A DNA stretch of 64,000 bases from Eubacterium sp. 1001713B170207_170306_E7. Lineage in GTDB: Bacteria; Bacillota; Clostridia; Eubacteriales; Eubacteriaceae. The position numbers were made by a program, and so were the translations under genes. Below the pieces are notes generated by a model. It saw only the letters and a program-made list of their open reading frames with translations, did no database searches and had not been told where the DNA came from. The stretch covers positions 248,001 to 312,000 of the forward strand of contig NZ_JADMVE010000005.1 of NCBI RefSeq assembly GCF_015547515.1, read 5' to 3'. Below, piece after piece: positions 23,031 to 31,786 of the stretch. How positions within the stretch are numbered: the stretch's first letter is position 1; each line of letters starts with the position of its first letter.

Positions 23031-23927
23031 ATGGATATTATAGGTGGCTTGGTAATTAACGTCCTCGAGGAAGGCTTTATCTACGGGATTATGGCCGTCG
23101 GGGTGTACATTACCTATTCTGTTCTGGATTTTCCCGACCTTTCAGTCGATGGAACCTTCCCGCTGGGGATGTGTCTCACCGCCATGCTGATCACCGCCGG
23201 GGTTAATCCGTGGCTCGCGTGTGCCGCGGCCTTTATTGTGGGAGCGGCCGCGGGCTGTATTACGGGTTTTCTCCATGTGAAGCTCGGCATCACCGACCTG
23301 CTCTCCGGGATTCTTGTGATGACAGGGCTTTACAGTATCAACCTGGCCCTGACCGGCGGCAGCGCAGTGCTGCCCTTTTATAACATGCCCACCATCTTCA
23401 ACACCGGGCTGGCGACCGTTCTGCCCTCGGGCTACGGTCTTGTCATCATGGTGGCGGTAATCTGTATTGTGGTCAAGCTGCTCATCGACCTGTATTTAAA
23501 AACCCAGTCTGGCATGCTGCTCCGCGCGTCCGGGGATAACCCGCAGTATGTGATCTCACAGGGCCGTGATCCCGGGAAGATGAAAATCATCGGTCTGGCC
23601 ATCGGCAACGGCTGTACCGCTCTGTCCGGCTGTATTCTGGCACAGCAGACCGAATCCGCCAACGTGGCCGTGGGGACAGGGATGGTCGTTATGGCGCTGG
23701 CCTCAGTGATCATCGGAATGAACCTGTTCAAGCGGGTATCCTTTGTAAAGCCGACCCTGGCAGTGATCTTCGGGGCCATCATCTACAAGGCCTGCCTGGC
23801 CATCGCCATGCAGATCGGCCTGCCCACCAACTACCTCAAGCTGCTCATGGCTATCATCTTTACCATCGCGCTGGTAGGCGGCAAGCTTTTCCCGGAAAGG
23901 AGAAAGAAAAACCATGCAGAATCATGA
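23031..23927 (+). CDS. trpY: ABC transporter permease, TrpY type
   Basis: A 298-residue permease with eight or more membrane helices of the branched-chain-amino-acid/ribose permease class. Typical segments are SVDGTFPLG early, LLSGILVMTGLYSINL, and SGCILAQQTESANVAVGTGM in the centre. It pairs with the downstream ATPase, whose start overlaps its stop by 14 bases, and the lipoprotein upstream. Its initiation codon follows an AAAGGA-type site. Tryptophan uptake is inferred from the T-box. Confidence 0.88.
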   Translation: MDIIGGLVINVLEEGFIYGIMAVGVYITYSVLDFPDLSVDGTFPLGMCLTAMLITAGVNPWLACAAAFIVGAAAGCITGFLHVKLGITDLLSGILVMTGLYSINLALTGGSAVLPFYNMPTIFNTGLATVLPSGYGLVIMVAVICIVVKLLIDLYLKTQSGMLLRASGDNPQYVISQGRDPGKMKIIGLAIGNGCTALSGCILAQQTESANVAVGTGMVVMALASVIIGMNLFKRVSFVKPTLAVIFGAIIYKACLAIAMQIGLPTNYLKLLMAIIFTIALVGGKLFPERRKKNHAES

Positions 23928-24711
23928 ACCCCTTGTCCGTATGGAACATATTTATAAAACCTTCAATCCGGATTCCGTCAATGAGGTGGTGCTGTTTCAG
24001 GACTTTAATCTGAATATTGAAAAGGGACGCTTTGTCTCCGTCATCGGGAGCAACGGCTCCGGCAAAACAACGATCTTAAACCTGCTCTGCGGCAGCCTGC
24101 CGGTGGATCAGGGAAAGATCTACGTTGGCGGTAAGGATATTACCGGGCTTAAAGAATACCAGCACTCGGCTTTTATCGGCCGTGTGTTCCAGGACCCGTC
24201 CCTTGGCACCTGCCCCAGCATGACCATCCTCGAAAACATGGCCCTGGCAGACCGGAAGGGCAAGCCCTATGGCCTGGGCATCGGCGTCAATAAAAAGCGT
24301 ATCGATTTTTACAAAAGCCAGCTGGAGCTCTTAAAGCTGGGGCTGGAGGATAAAATTGATCTGCAGGTTGGCAGCCTGTCCGGCGGCCAGCGCCAGGCGC
24401 TGGCGCTGCTCATCTCCACCATGACGCCCATCGACCTGCTCATTCTGGACGAGCACACCGCCGCCCTTGACCCGAAATCCAGCGAGAACGTCATGGAGCT
24501 CACCGAAAAGCTGGTGCGCGAAAAAAATCTGACCACGCTCATGGTCACACACAACCTCAAGTTCGCCATCAACTACGGCGACCGTCTGGTCATGATGCAC
24601 CGCGGCAGCGTCGTGATCGATAAATCCGACGACGTGAAGGATGCTCTGGCGGTCCGCGACCTGACAGATAAATTCAATGAAATCAGTATAGAGGATGGCA
24701 ATTCGTTATAA
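23914..24711 (+). CDS. trpZ: ABC transporter ATP-binding protein, TrpZ type
   Basis: A 265-residue ATPase with Walker A GSNGSGKTT, Q-loop FQDPSLGT, signature LSGGQRQALALL, Walker B LLILDEHTAALD and H-loop VTHNL. It overlaps trpY by 14 bases, with GGAG inside the end of trpY, so translation is coupled. It powers the importer formed with trpX and trpY products. A compact terminator follows. The TrpZ label follows from the three-gene order and the T-box; other aromatic or nucleoside-like cargo cannot be excluded. Confidence 0.9.
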   Translation: MQNHEPLVRMEHIYKTFNPDSVNEVVLFQDFNLNIEKGRFVSVIGSNGSGKTTILNLLCGSLPVDQGKIYVGGKDITGLKEYQHSAFIGRVFQDPSLGTCPSMTILENMALADRKGKPYGLGIGVNKKRIDFYKSQLELLKLGLEDKIDLQVGSLSGGQRQALALLISTMTPIDLLILDEHTAALDPKSSENVMELTEKLVREKNLTTLMVTHNLKFAINYGDRLVMMHRGSVVIDKSDDVKDALAVRDLTDKFNEISIEDGNSL

Positions 24712-24718
24712 AAGGAAA

Positions 24719-24739
24719 AAGATCTGTGAGAGCAGGTCT
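24719..24739 (+). terminator. Terminator of the trpXYZ unit
   Basis: AGATCTG and CAGGTCT pair (one G-U) around TGAGAG, followed by TTTTTTT. Confidence 0.8.
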
Positions 24740-24808
24740 TTTTTTAGCGGTCCGATTTTCTTTAAGCGAAGCGGGGTATAATCTTTGTAAAAATACCGGG
24801 AGGAAATC

Positions 24809-25405
24809 ATGAAAAAGGATTATAAGATCACCAAACTCAACACACTGGAGTCCGGCTTCCGGCACCAGGCTGTCCGCTTGTTCGTCGAAGGCTTTTACGA
24901 TATGATCAAATCCATTTCAGCTGATAAGGAAGTGCTGTTTCAGCTTTTTGAGCCGGCGCTGCGAAATGATATGGCCTATGTCTGTCTGGACGGCGAAAAG
25001 GTGGTGGGCCTGCTGGCCTATTCCGATAATAAACGCCGTGCTTTCGATGTGGAAAGAAGCGGGGCAGCCCGGGTGTTCGGGCCTGTAAAGAGCCGTGTCA
25101 TAAAGGCCCAGCTCATGTTCATTATTGGAAAGCCCGCGGTGAAAAGGGAGGACGAGGGCTATATCGACTTTCTGGCCACCGACCCGGCCAGCAGAGGACA
25201 GGGTATTGCCACAAAAATGATCCAGTATGTGGCCGAAAATACCGGCGCTGCCAGCCTGAGCCTGGACGTGATCGGCGAAAATGGAAATGCCATCCGCCTG
25301 TACCGGCATCTGGGCTTTAAGACCACCGGGATACAGGATAATCTGATACTGCGCATGGCCGGTATCCGTAAGCTGCTGATTATGAAAAAAGAATTATACG
25401 AATAA
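24809..25405 (+). CDS. GNAT-family N-acetyltransferase
   Basis: A 198-residue GNAT protein. The acetyl-CoA pyrophosphate loop is RGQGIATKM at about residues 129-137, preceded by YIDFLATDPASRG and followed by SLDVIGENGNAIRLYRHLGF, the classic C-terminal signature. The acceptor is unknown. GGGAGGAAATC precedes the ATG. It has its own terminator and no obvious functional neighbours. Confidence 0.9.
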   Translation: MKKDYKITKLNTLESGFRHQAVRLFVEGFYDMIKSISADKEVLFQLFEPALRNDMAYVCLDGEKVVGLLAYSDNKRRAFDVERSGAARVFGPVKSRVIKAQLMFIIGKPAVKREDEGYIDFLATDPASRGQGIATKMIQYVAENTGAASLSLDVIGENGNAIRLYRHLGFKTTGIQDNLILRMAGIRKLLIMKKELYE

Positions 25406-25444
25406 AAAGTCTGGAGGACCGCCGTTATCCTCCAGACTTTTTTA
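25406..25444 (+). terminator. Terminator after the GNAT gene
   Basis: Thirteen-base arms AAAGTCTGGAGGA (25406-25418) and TCCTCCAGACTTT (25428-25440) with T-rich tail. Confidence 0.9.
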
Positions 25445-25559
25445 TATTAACAGCGCATTATCTTTTTTGTTTATCTTAATATAGCCGCGGCGTTTCTTTT
25501 TTTTCCTAAAGATGATACAATAAATTACCAATATATTTAAACACGAGAAAGAGGAACCC

Positions 25560-26933
25560 ATGAAAAAAGGCGATATTATCGATATTAGAATAGAAGGCAT
25601 TGAATTTCCAGGGAAATCCTGGGGAATGGTGGAGGAAGAGAGCAGCGCAAAAAAGGTTGTGATCAAAAATGGCATTCCCGGGCAGCTCATTAAAACCCGA
25701 ATTACCAAAAAACGCAGTAAGAAAATTGAAGGACAGCCTCTGGAAATTCTGGAGGCGTCTCCCTTGGAGATCCCGGCAGAATGCCCGGTCTTTGGCCAAT
25801 GCGGCGGCTGTACCTACCAGAGCCTGCCCTACGAAAAACAGCTTGAGCTAAAGGCTGATTACGTTTTAAACCTGCTCGATAAAGCTAATATCAGCGGTTT
25901 TGAATTTGGGGGAATTATCCCCAGCCCAGAGATTTTCGAGTATCGTAATAAAATGGAGTACTCCTTCGGCGATGATGTGAAGGACGGCCCCCTGCTCCTG
26001 GGCATGCACGAGCGCGGCAGCTTTTACAACATTGTCAAAACCGACTGCTGCCGTCTGACCGATGAGGACTTTAACATTATCCAGAAAGCTGTCCTCCGTT
26101 ATTTTGAAGAAAAAAATGCGACCTATTTTCACAAGCGCAGCCACGAGGGCTTCCTGCGCCATCTGGTCATCCGGAAGGGCAAGCAGACCGGAGAAATCCT
26201 CGTCAATCTGGTCACCACCTCCCAGGCAGAACTGGACGATGTAGATTTTACCGAGCTGCTCCTGAAGCTCGGGTTGTCCGGTAAAATTAAGGGGATTCTC
26301 CATACCATCAACGATAGCGTGGCCGATGTGGTCAAAAAAGACGACCTGCATATCTTGTATGGCGAGGACTGCATCCACGATAAAATCCTCGGCCTGGAAT
26401 TTGAAATCTCGACCTTCTCCTTTTTCCAGACCAATACCCTGGGCGCAGAAAAGCTGTATTCCGTTGTCCGCGATTACGTCGGAGACCGCCAGGATAAAAC
26501 CATTTTTGACCTGTACTGCGGCACCGGCACCATCGCCCAGGTCCTGGCTCCGGTGGCGAAAAAAGTCATCGGTATTGAGCTTATCGAGGAAGCCGTGGAA
26601 GCCGCCAGGATCAACGCCGAGGCCAACGGCCTGCACAACTGCGCCTTTATCGCCGGCGACGTTATGGAAAAAGTAACCGAGCTGCCCGACAATCCCGATA
26701 TTATCATACTCGACCCGCCGAGAGACGGCATCCACCCTAAAGCGATCTTTAAAATCATTGACTTCAAGCCCGATACCTTTATCTACGTGTCCTGCAAGGC
26801 CACCTCCCTGGCGCGGGACCTGCCGTTTTTTAAAGAAGCGGGATATGCAGTGGAGAAGGTCTGTTGTGTGGATATGTTTCCGCATGGAGGGCATGTGGAG
26901 ACAGTAGTGCTTTTGCAAAAAGAAATCTTGTAA
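25560..26933 (+). CDS. rlmCD: 23S rRNA (uracil-5-)-methyltransferase, RumA/RlmCD type
   Basis: A 457-residue class I SAM methyltransferase. The N-terminus is a TRAM RNA-binding domain (residues 1-60), followed by the [4Fe-4S] cysteines CPVFGQCGGCTYQ, and FQTNTLGAEKLY before the SAM core. Motifs LYCGTGTIAQ, DPPRDG and YVSCKATSLARDL give the SAM site and catalytic Cys; C-terminal HVETVVLLQK is typical. It makes 5-methyluridine in 23S rRNA; whether it modifies one or two sites (RlmC/RlmD) cannot be read, hence the symbol is tentative. It is a single gene with AGAGGAACC upstream of the ATG. Confidence 0.9.
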   Translation: MKKGDIIDIRIEGIEFPGKSWGMVEEESSAKKVVIKNGIPGQLIKTRITKKRSKKIEGQPLEILEASPLEIPAECPVFGQCGGCTYQSLPYEKQLELKADYVLNLLDKANISGFEFGGIIPSPEIFEYRNKMEYSFGDDVKDGPLLLGMHERGSFYNIVKTDCCRLTDEDFNIIQKAVLRYFEEKNATYFHKRSHEGFLRHLVIRKGKQTGEILVNLVTTSQAELDDVDFTELLLKLGLSGKIKGILHTINDSVADVVKKDDLHILYGEDCIHDKILGLEFEISTFSFFQTNTLGAEKLYSVVRDYVGDRQDKTIFDLYCGTGTIAQVLAPVAKKVIGIELIEEAVEAARINAEANGLHNCAFIAGDVMEKVTELPDNPDIIILDPPRDGIHPKAIFKIIDFKPDTFIYVSCKATSLARDLPFFKEAGYAVEKVCCVDMFPHGGHVETVVLLQKEIL

Positions 26934-27213
26934 AAGTTCTTAGGTTTCAGCACTTTGCACATCATATAGCGTTTGAGGTTAGAGTAGAAAAATCCACAAT
27001 AAGCTGGCACTGAAAAAACATTTACAATAGAGAACGAAATCCAAGATTGATTAGTGAAGCAAAGAGAATTTGAAAGCAGTCATAAAGAATTGACACTATG
27101 ATCACTATCCAATAAAGGGTATAAAAGTATAGGTATAGGACAAAAGCAGAAAGACAAGAATTCTTTCACAGGTTTGTATTTCCATACAATTTTTGAGGAA
27201 AAAAGTATTGTTG
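26934..27213. other. Non-coding AT-rich gap with no recognisable feature
   Basis: About 280 bases after the rRNA methyltransferase gene contain no open frame with a ribosome binding site and no strong terminator or repeat. Together with the broken gene that follows it looks like a decayed locus. Confidence 0.6.
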
Positions 27214-27455
27214 ATGGATGCAGAGGAAGTTTGCCTTCAGAAAGAACCGCGGCGTATTATTCAAGGAAGCTATGATAAAAATAGCCTTCCCGAGGGCGTG
27301 TCGGCGATTTGGTCGTGGTGCCAGCCGGAAAGGACGATCACACGGCAGTTGTTAAGGTGATAGAGATTGAATACTTTTCAAAAGAAGCCGCGCCTTTCCC
27401 TATTGAGAAGACAAAGCATATTATCCGAAAATGCAGTGACGGTGATTTTAAATAA
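27214..27455 (+). pseudogene. Frameshifted remnant of a small unidentified protein gene
   Basis: Two frames join well. The first opens at ATG 27214 and reads up to SYDKNSLPEGV near 27300. The next frame then begins at GDLVVVPAGKDDHTAVV and runs through IEIEYFSKEAAPFPIEKTK to a stop at 27453-27455. The junction at about 27300-27303 needs a two-base excess (or one-base loss), and each frame alone is short. The composite looks like a complete small beta-rich domain of the kind seen in PriA-like N-terminal or hypothetical proteins, though I cannot name the family. No ribosome binding site is obvious. It is probably a pseudogene; programmed frameshifting is less likely because no slippery run is present. 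Confidence 0.5.
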
Positions 27456-27459
27456 TTTA

Positions 27460-27494
27460 AAAAGCAGGCGTTTCCCCACGAAACGCCTGCTTTT
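27460..27494. terminator. Terminator shared by the gene remnant and the SorC gene
   Basis: Perfect 14-bp arms AAAAGCAGGCGTTT (27460-27473) and AAACGCCTGCTTTT (27481-27494) immediately beyond the SorC-type stop on the minus strand; T-runs on both sides permit termination in either direction. Confidence 0.9.
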
Positions 27495-28436
27495 TTATAT
27501 CCCCAACAGCGCCAGTGCCGTCTCCTCATCGGTAAACAGTGCATTTACCAGCTTCAGGGAGAGCACGGCATGGATAATATCCTTTTTATAAGCACCTTCA
27601 GCAATGCCGATGCTGGTCCGCGCGTTGGCGCTGGCCTTGAAGATGTTTGCCCGGATCAGTCTTCTTGTGAAATCTGTGTCGATTGGGTTTCCGTTGACGT
27701 CGAGGTATTGAAGGGCGATATCACCCATGACCTGTTTGGCTTTCAGCTCGGTGATATCGCCGGGTTTAAAAATTCCGAACTGTGGCTGGGAGGAAACTTC
27801 AAAGGTACCCATGCCCAGAAGCAGGATATCGGCGTGTTCACCCATGTACAGAAGCTTTTGTGTCTGGTCGTTGTTCATCAGGGCTTCGTATTCCTCCGGT
27901 GAGCTGCACACCGCTGGAGCGTGGATAACCTCGGCAACGCCGTTAATGATCTTGGCCAGGCGGATACTGCTCAGGTTGGGGAAAAGATCCATGGTATTGC
28001 CGAAGCTGCCGGCCAGAGGAACGACCTTTACCTTTGGGAAACACAGGGATTCGGTGGCGGAGATAAGTCTTGAGACGCTGGTACCCCAGCCGACGCCAAC
28101 AACGTCCTCTGGCCGCAGCTCTGAAATAAAATAGTTGGCGGCGGCAAGAGCCAGGTCATCTCTTGTGGTATTATCGCTTTTGATGACGCCGACATGCTTG
28201 ATATAATATTTATGCATGAGCGCGCTTTCCAGGGCGGCATTTTCGGTAAAGGGCGTCATGACTTCAATTTTCACGATACCGTTTTCCTCGGCGCGGGCGA
28301 GGAGTTTGGAAACCCAGGGTCTTGAAATATTCAGTTTTTTTGCGATTTCCTGCTGTGACAATTTTTCTTTATAGTACAGATTTGCGATGAGGATCATTTT
28401 ATTAAACATGGAATCTGATGATTCGATTTTATTCAT
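27495..28436 (-). CDS. SorC/DeoR-type sugar-binding transcriptional regulator
   Basis: A 313-residue regulator. The N-terminal helix-turn-helix (residues about 10-55: NLYYKEKLSQQEIAKKLNISRPWVSKLL) precedes a sugar-phosphate-binding domain with GVGWGTSVSRL, VVPLAGSFG and FTRRLIRANIF, all typical of SorC-family proteins that sense phosphorylated sugars. It is divergent from the FGGY kinase operon and most likely controls it, with the pathway's sugar phosphate as effector. AT-rich DNA between the genes holds both promoters and a near-palindrome in its own promoter spacer. Confidence 0.92.
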   Translation of the reverse strand: MNKIESSDSMFNKMILIANLYYKEKLSQQEIAKKLNISRPWVSKLLARAEENGIVKIEVMTPFTENAALESALMHKYYIKHVGVIKSDNTTRDDLALAAANYFISELRPEDVVGVGWGTSVSRLISATESLCFPKVKVVPLAGSFGNTMDLFPNLSSIRLAKIINGVAEVIHAPAVCSSPEEYEALMNNDQTQKLLYMGEHADILLLGMGTFEVSSQPQFGIFKPGDITELKAKQVMGDIALQYLDVNGNPIDTDFTRRLIRANIFKASANARTSIGIAEGAYKKDIIHAVLSLKLVNALFTDEETALALLGI

Positions 28437-28508
28437 TTTTGTCTTCCTTTTCTCAGTGGCTTAGGGCTCTATCATAATAGAGGCACATTTGTTACTAAAT
28501 CTAATTTG

Positions 28509-28538
28509 ATTATACGTTAAACATTGTTAAAAAGTCAA
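28509..28538 (-). promoter_or_regulatory. Promoter of the SorC gene with a candidate operator
   Basis: On the minus strand TTGACT (28538-28533), 18 bases, TATAAT (28514-28509). The spacer contains the near-palindrome TTAAACATTGTTAA (28517-28530), a possible autoregulatory site. Confidence 0.65.
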
Positions 28539-28575
28539 GAAATATAAAGGGTTCGGTTCAAAAAGCAAAAAAATA

Positions 28576-28604
28576 TTGACACACATATGTTATTGTTGTA
28601 TGAT
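28576..28604 (+). promoter_or_regulatory. Promoter of the FGGY kinase operon
   Basis: TTGACA (28576-28581), 17 bases, TATGAT (28599-28604), with a leader of about 83 bases before the first ATG. Confidence 0.8.
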
Positions 28605-28693
28605 GTTGATATCAAAAGTTACAGTTAGGAACGAATGTATCTCTTGGGGGAGAATACAATCCTGGTTGTACAAAAATTTAAGGGGGTAATACA

Positions 28694-30235
28694 ATGAAAC
28701 AGTTGGATTGCGTATTAGGGATTGATATGGGCACCGGTGGTGCGCGTGTAGGTATCTTTGATTTAAAGGGGACGCCGATCGTATTCTGTGAGGAGCCTTA
28801 TCCGCTGTATACGCCGGCATCCGGGCGTGCGGAGCAGAACCCGGATGAATGGTGGTCGGCAATCTGTAAGGCGTCACGCAGGGCCGTTGAGGAAAGCGGT
28901 ATTGATCCATCCTGCATTAAGGGGATGAGTGTGGACACCACCTGCTGTACGGTACTGTTGTCTGGAGAGGATATGATGCCCTTAAGACCGGCGATTATGT
29001 GGATGGATATCCGTGCTTCAGAGCAGGCGAAGCGTATGTACGAAACCGGACATGACGCGCTGAAATACAATGGATACGGCATGGTTTCAGCGGAGTGCCT
29101 GCCGGCGAAGGCCCTCTGGCTGAAGGAAAATGAGCCGGAACTGTACCACAAAGCCACACGCTTCTACGAATGTACGGACTGGCTCACCTACCGTTTGACT
29201 GGCGAGTATACGGCCAGTATTAACTGTGCTTCCAGCCGCTGGTATTACAATTCGGAGGAGGGCGGCTATCCGGTTGATTTCTACAACACGATTGGGCTGG
29301 AGGATCTGGTGGAAAAACTGCCGCCGCGTGTTTTGGCAATGGGTTCACTGGTCGGTGGTTTGACTGCGGATGCCGCTGAGGAGCTTGGCCTGGTGGTCGG
29401 TATTCCGGTGGGGGAAGGCGGCGCGGACGCTTTTGTCGGCGTCATCGGTCTCAATGCGGTTCAGCCGGGAAAGCTTACGCTCATCACAGGCTCGTCGCAT
29501 CTGCACATTGCCCAGGTGAAGGAAGCCATCCACAGCAAGGGAGTCTGGGGCTCTTATCCGGACGCCATCGTCAAGGGGTTGCAGATGGTCGAAGGGGGAC
29601 AGACTTCAACCGGCTCCATTGTCAACTGGCTCAAGGAGCAGCTCTGCGGCAATCTGAAGGTACAGGCGGCAGAGGAAGGGTGCAGCGTTTATGATATTCT
29701 GAACCATGAGGCGGAAGCCCTGCCCATCGGCGCGGACGGCATCATCGCGCTGGATTTCTTCCAGGGGAACCGCACGCCGCATGTCGATCCGGATGTCCGC
29801 GGTATGTTTTACGGACTGTCTCTGGGGCACACACCAGCGCATATGTACCGCGCGGTCATTGAGAGCATTTGCTACGGTACGGAAACCATCATTGATTCCT
29901 TCCGCCAGGCAGGCTTTTCACCAGACGGCATTGTGGTTTCCGGCGGTGCAGTCAAGAGCCGGTTCTGGCTTCAGACCCACGCGGATGTCTGCAATGTACC
30001 GATTATTGTTACAAAGGTAACAGAAGGCCCATGCCTTGGCTCAGCGATTCTCGGCGCGGTTGCTGGCGGCGTTTATCCGGATATCCAGACTGCGGCTGAG
30101 TCCATGACCACCGTTGATTATACGGTAGAGCCAGACCAGCAGCGCCATGACGCTTATATGTTCTATTATGAAAAATATAAGGAATTTTATGCACTGGCCA
30201 AAGACTGGATGCACTCAGTCACTACACATAAATAA
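28694..30235 (+). CDS. FGGY-family carbohydrate kinase
   Basis: A 513-residue sugar kinase of the hexokinase/actin fold. N-terminal phosphate 1 motif GIDMGTGGARVGIFD, sugar-binding MWMDIRA, and adenosine-motif VSGGAVKSRFWLQTHADV are clear. FGGY kinases phosphorylate ketoses, polyols or sugar acids; the substrate cannot be deduced. GGGGG precedes the ATG 8 bases upstream. It opens a five-gene plus-strand operon regulated by the SorC protein, with Rpe-like epimerase, class II aldolase, YjbQ and TIM-like genes, suggesting phosphorylation of a ketopentose, tetrulose or branched sugar that is then epimerised and cleaved (inference). Confidence 0.9.
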   Translation: MKQLDCVLGIDMGTGGARVGIFDLKGTPIVFCEEPYPLYTPASGRAEQNPDEWWSAICKASRRAVEESGIDPSCIKGMSVDTTCCTVLLSGEDMMPLRPAIMWMDIRASEQAKRMYETGHDALKYNGYGMVSAECLPAKALWLKENEPELYHKATRFYECTDWLTYRLTGEYTASINCASSRWYYNSEEGGYPVDFYNTIGLEDLVEKLPPRVLAMGSLVGGLTADAAEELGLVVGIPVGEGGADAFVGVIGLNAVQPGKLTLITGSSHLHIAQVKEAIHSKGVWGSYPDAIVKGLQMVEGGQTSTGSIVNWLKEQLCGNLKVQAAEEGCSVYDILNHEAEALPIGADGIIALDFFQGNRTPHVDPDVRGMFYGLSLGHTPAHMYRAVIESICYGTETIIDSFRQAGFSPDGIVVSGGAVKSRFWLQTHADVCNVPIIVTKVTEGPCLGSAILGAVAGGVYPDIQTAAESMTTVDYTVEPDQQRHDAYMFYYEKYKEFYALAKDWMHSVTTHK

Positions 30236-30262
30236 GATAATTGACAGAAAAAGGAGGATACT

Positions 30263-30910
30263 ATGGCATTAGTATCAGCTTCAATCCTGGCCTGTGACCA
30301 GACAAGGATTGGAGAACAGATCATCAAGGCTGAGGCGGCCGGCATTGACTACATACACGTCGACATCATGGACGGCGTGTATGTGGAGAACATGACCTAC
30401 GGCCCTCAGCTGGTCAGGGATTTAAAAAAGATCAGCGGGCTGCCCGTATCCGTTCATTTTGAGGTCTGCCACCCGGAAACTTTTTTTTCGATCTTCGCGG
30501 ACTGTGGAGCCGATATCATGACTTTTCAGCTGGATGCCTGCGCGAACCCGCTGCATCTGCTCCAGGAGATCAGGAAAAAAGGGATAAAGGCCGGTATCGG
30601 TATCGGGCCGACCTACGGCACAGAGCGGCTTGCGTATCTTTTGCCCTACATCGACTGGCTGATCATGATGAGCGCAGAGCCGGGCTATGGCGGGCAGCCG
30701 CTGAACTCGTGTATCTTTGAAAAGCTGCGGGAGGTTCAGGAAATCATGGTGAAAACAGGCAGCCGTGTCCCGATAAGCGTGGACGGCGGTGTAAATGGCA
30801 GCAACGGCCTGGGACTGGTCGAAGCCGGAGCGGATATACTGATCGCCGGCAGCTATGTATTCCAGAACGAGACAATGGCAGAGCGGGTACAAAGCCTGAA
30901 AAATTTATAA
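30263..30910 (+). CDS. Ribulose-phosphate 3-epimerase family protein
   Basis: A 215-residue TIM-barrel protein of the Rpe family. The metal ligands are present: HVDIMDG, SVHFEV and SVDGGVN. Residues around the active site differ from housekeeping Rpe: the strand usually ending in TFH reads TFQ, MSVNPGFGGQ reads MSAEPGYGGQ, and NPATP reads GPTYG. I therefore expect a different sugar phosphate. AGGAGG lies before the ATG, 27 bases after the kinase stop. It is the second gene of the SorC-controlled operon and probably interconverts epimers of the kinase product (inference). Confidence 0.88.
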   Translation: MALVSASILACDQTRIGEQIIKAEAAGIDYIHVDIMDGVYVENMTYGPQLVRDLKKISGLPVSVHFEVCHPETFFSIFADCGADIMTFQLDACANPLHLLQEIRKKGIKAGIGIGPTYGTERLAYLLPYIDWLIMMSAEPGYGGQPLNSCIFEKLREVQEIMVKTGSRVPISVDGGVNGSNGLGLVEAGADILIAGSYVFQNETMAERVQSLKNL

Positions 30911-30925
30911 CAGCAGGAGGATGCA

Positions 30926-31765
30926 ATGTTAGTCACATCAAAAGAAATGTTTGAAAAAGCACGGGAGGGCGGATACGCCATACCAGCGCCAAATTTTATC
31001 GACCTGGAATCCCTGCGCTGGCATGTGGAGACTGCGGAAAAGCTGAATGTTCCGTTGATTCTGCCGCTGGCCGAGGCGCATATCGGGGAAAATATCAGCC
31101 TCGAGGACGCAGCGCTTGTGGGAAAAAAATATGCAGCAGCGGCAAAGGTGCCGGTTGCGCTGCATCTGGACCACGGGACGGATCCTGAGATCATTAAAAG
31201 GGCAGTGGATCTGGGCTTCACCTCGGTAATGATCGATGCGTCCATGGAATCCTTTGAGGAAAATGTCCGCAGGACAAAGGAAATTATCGACTATGCCCAC
31301 GCGCGGGGCGCGGTGGTCGAGGCGGAGATCGGCCATGTGGGCGCTGGTGAGAATTATGAAAATCACGATGAGTCGGATTCGCAGTACACCGCGGTGGAGG
31401 AAGCCAGACGCTTTGTAGCGGAAACCGGCGTGGATTCCCTGGCCATCTCCATCGGGACAGCCCATGGCATGTACAAAGGTATTCCGGAAATCAATTTTGA
31501 CCGCTTGAAGGAGATCGCCGCGGCCATTGACACGCCGCTGGTGCTCCACGGAGGTTCCTCCTCAGGAGATGAAAACCTCAATAAATGCGCGGTGAACGGT
31601 ATTTCCAAAATTAATATTTTCTCAGATCTGCTGGCCGCGGCCATGAAAGCACTGGAAGATGCACCGCCGAAAACCTATCTTGATGTGAAGGCATTGTCAA
31701 AGAAAGGCATGCAGGACTGCCTGGAGCACTATTATTCGGTTTTTGAGACGAAACCAATTGACTGA
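30926..31765 (+). CDS. Class II (zinc) fructose-bisphosphate-type aldolase
   Basis: A 279-residue class II aldolase. It has HLDHGTD (zinc His and catalytic Asp), SVMIDAS, EAEIGHVG, ISIGTAHG (zinc His) and LHGGSSSGDENL, the usual ligands and phosphate-binding segment. The protein is close in size to GatY/KbaY and FbaA types. It would cleave a ketose 1-phosphate or bisphosphate to dihydroxyacetone phosphate and an aldehyde. Being third in the operon after a kinase and an epimerase-like enzyme, it probably performs the carbon-carbon cleavage of that pathway; the exact substrate is unknown. The gene starts with AGGAGG 8 bases before ATG. Confidence 0.9.
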   Translation: MLVTSKEMFEKAREGGYAIPAPNFIDLESLRWHVETAEKLNVPLILPLAEAHIGENISLEDAALVGKKYAAAAKVPVALHLDHGTDPEIIKRAVDLGFTSVMIDASMESFEENVRRTKEIIDYAHARGAVVEAEIGHVGAGENYENHDESDSQYTAVEEARRFVAETGVDSLAISIGTAHGMYKGIPEINFDRLKEIAAAIDTPLVLHGGSSSGDENLNKCAVNGISKINIFSDLLAAAMKALEDAPPKTYLDVKALSKKGMQDCLEHYYSVFETKPID

Positions 31766-31786
31766 CAGACTAATCAGGAGGAAAAA

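Noticed and set aside
25866-26918. 350-residue frame opposite the rRNA methyltransferase
   Set aside because: It is an antisense shadow with no ribosome binding site or family motif; the plus-strand gene has complete enzyme motifs.
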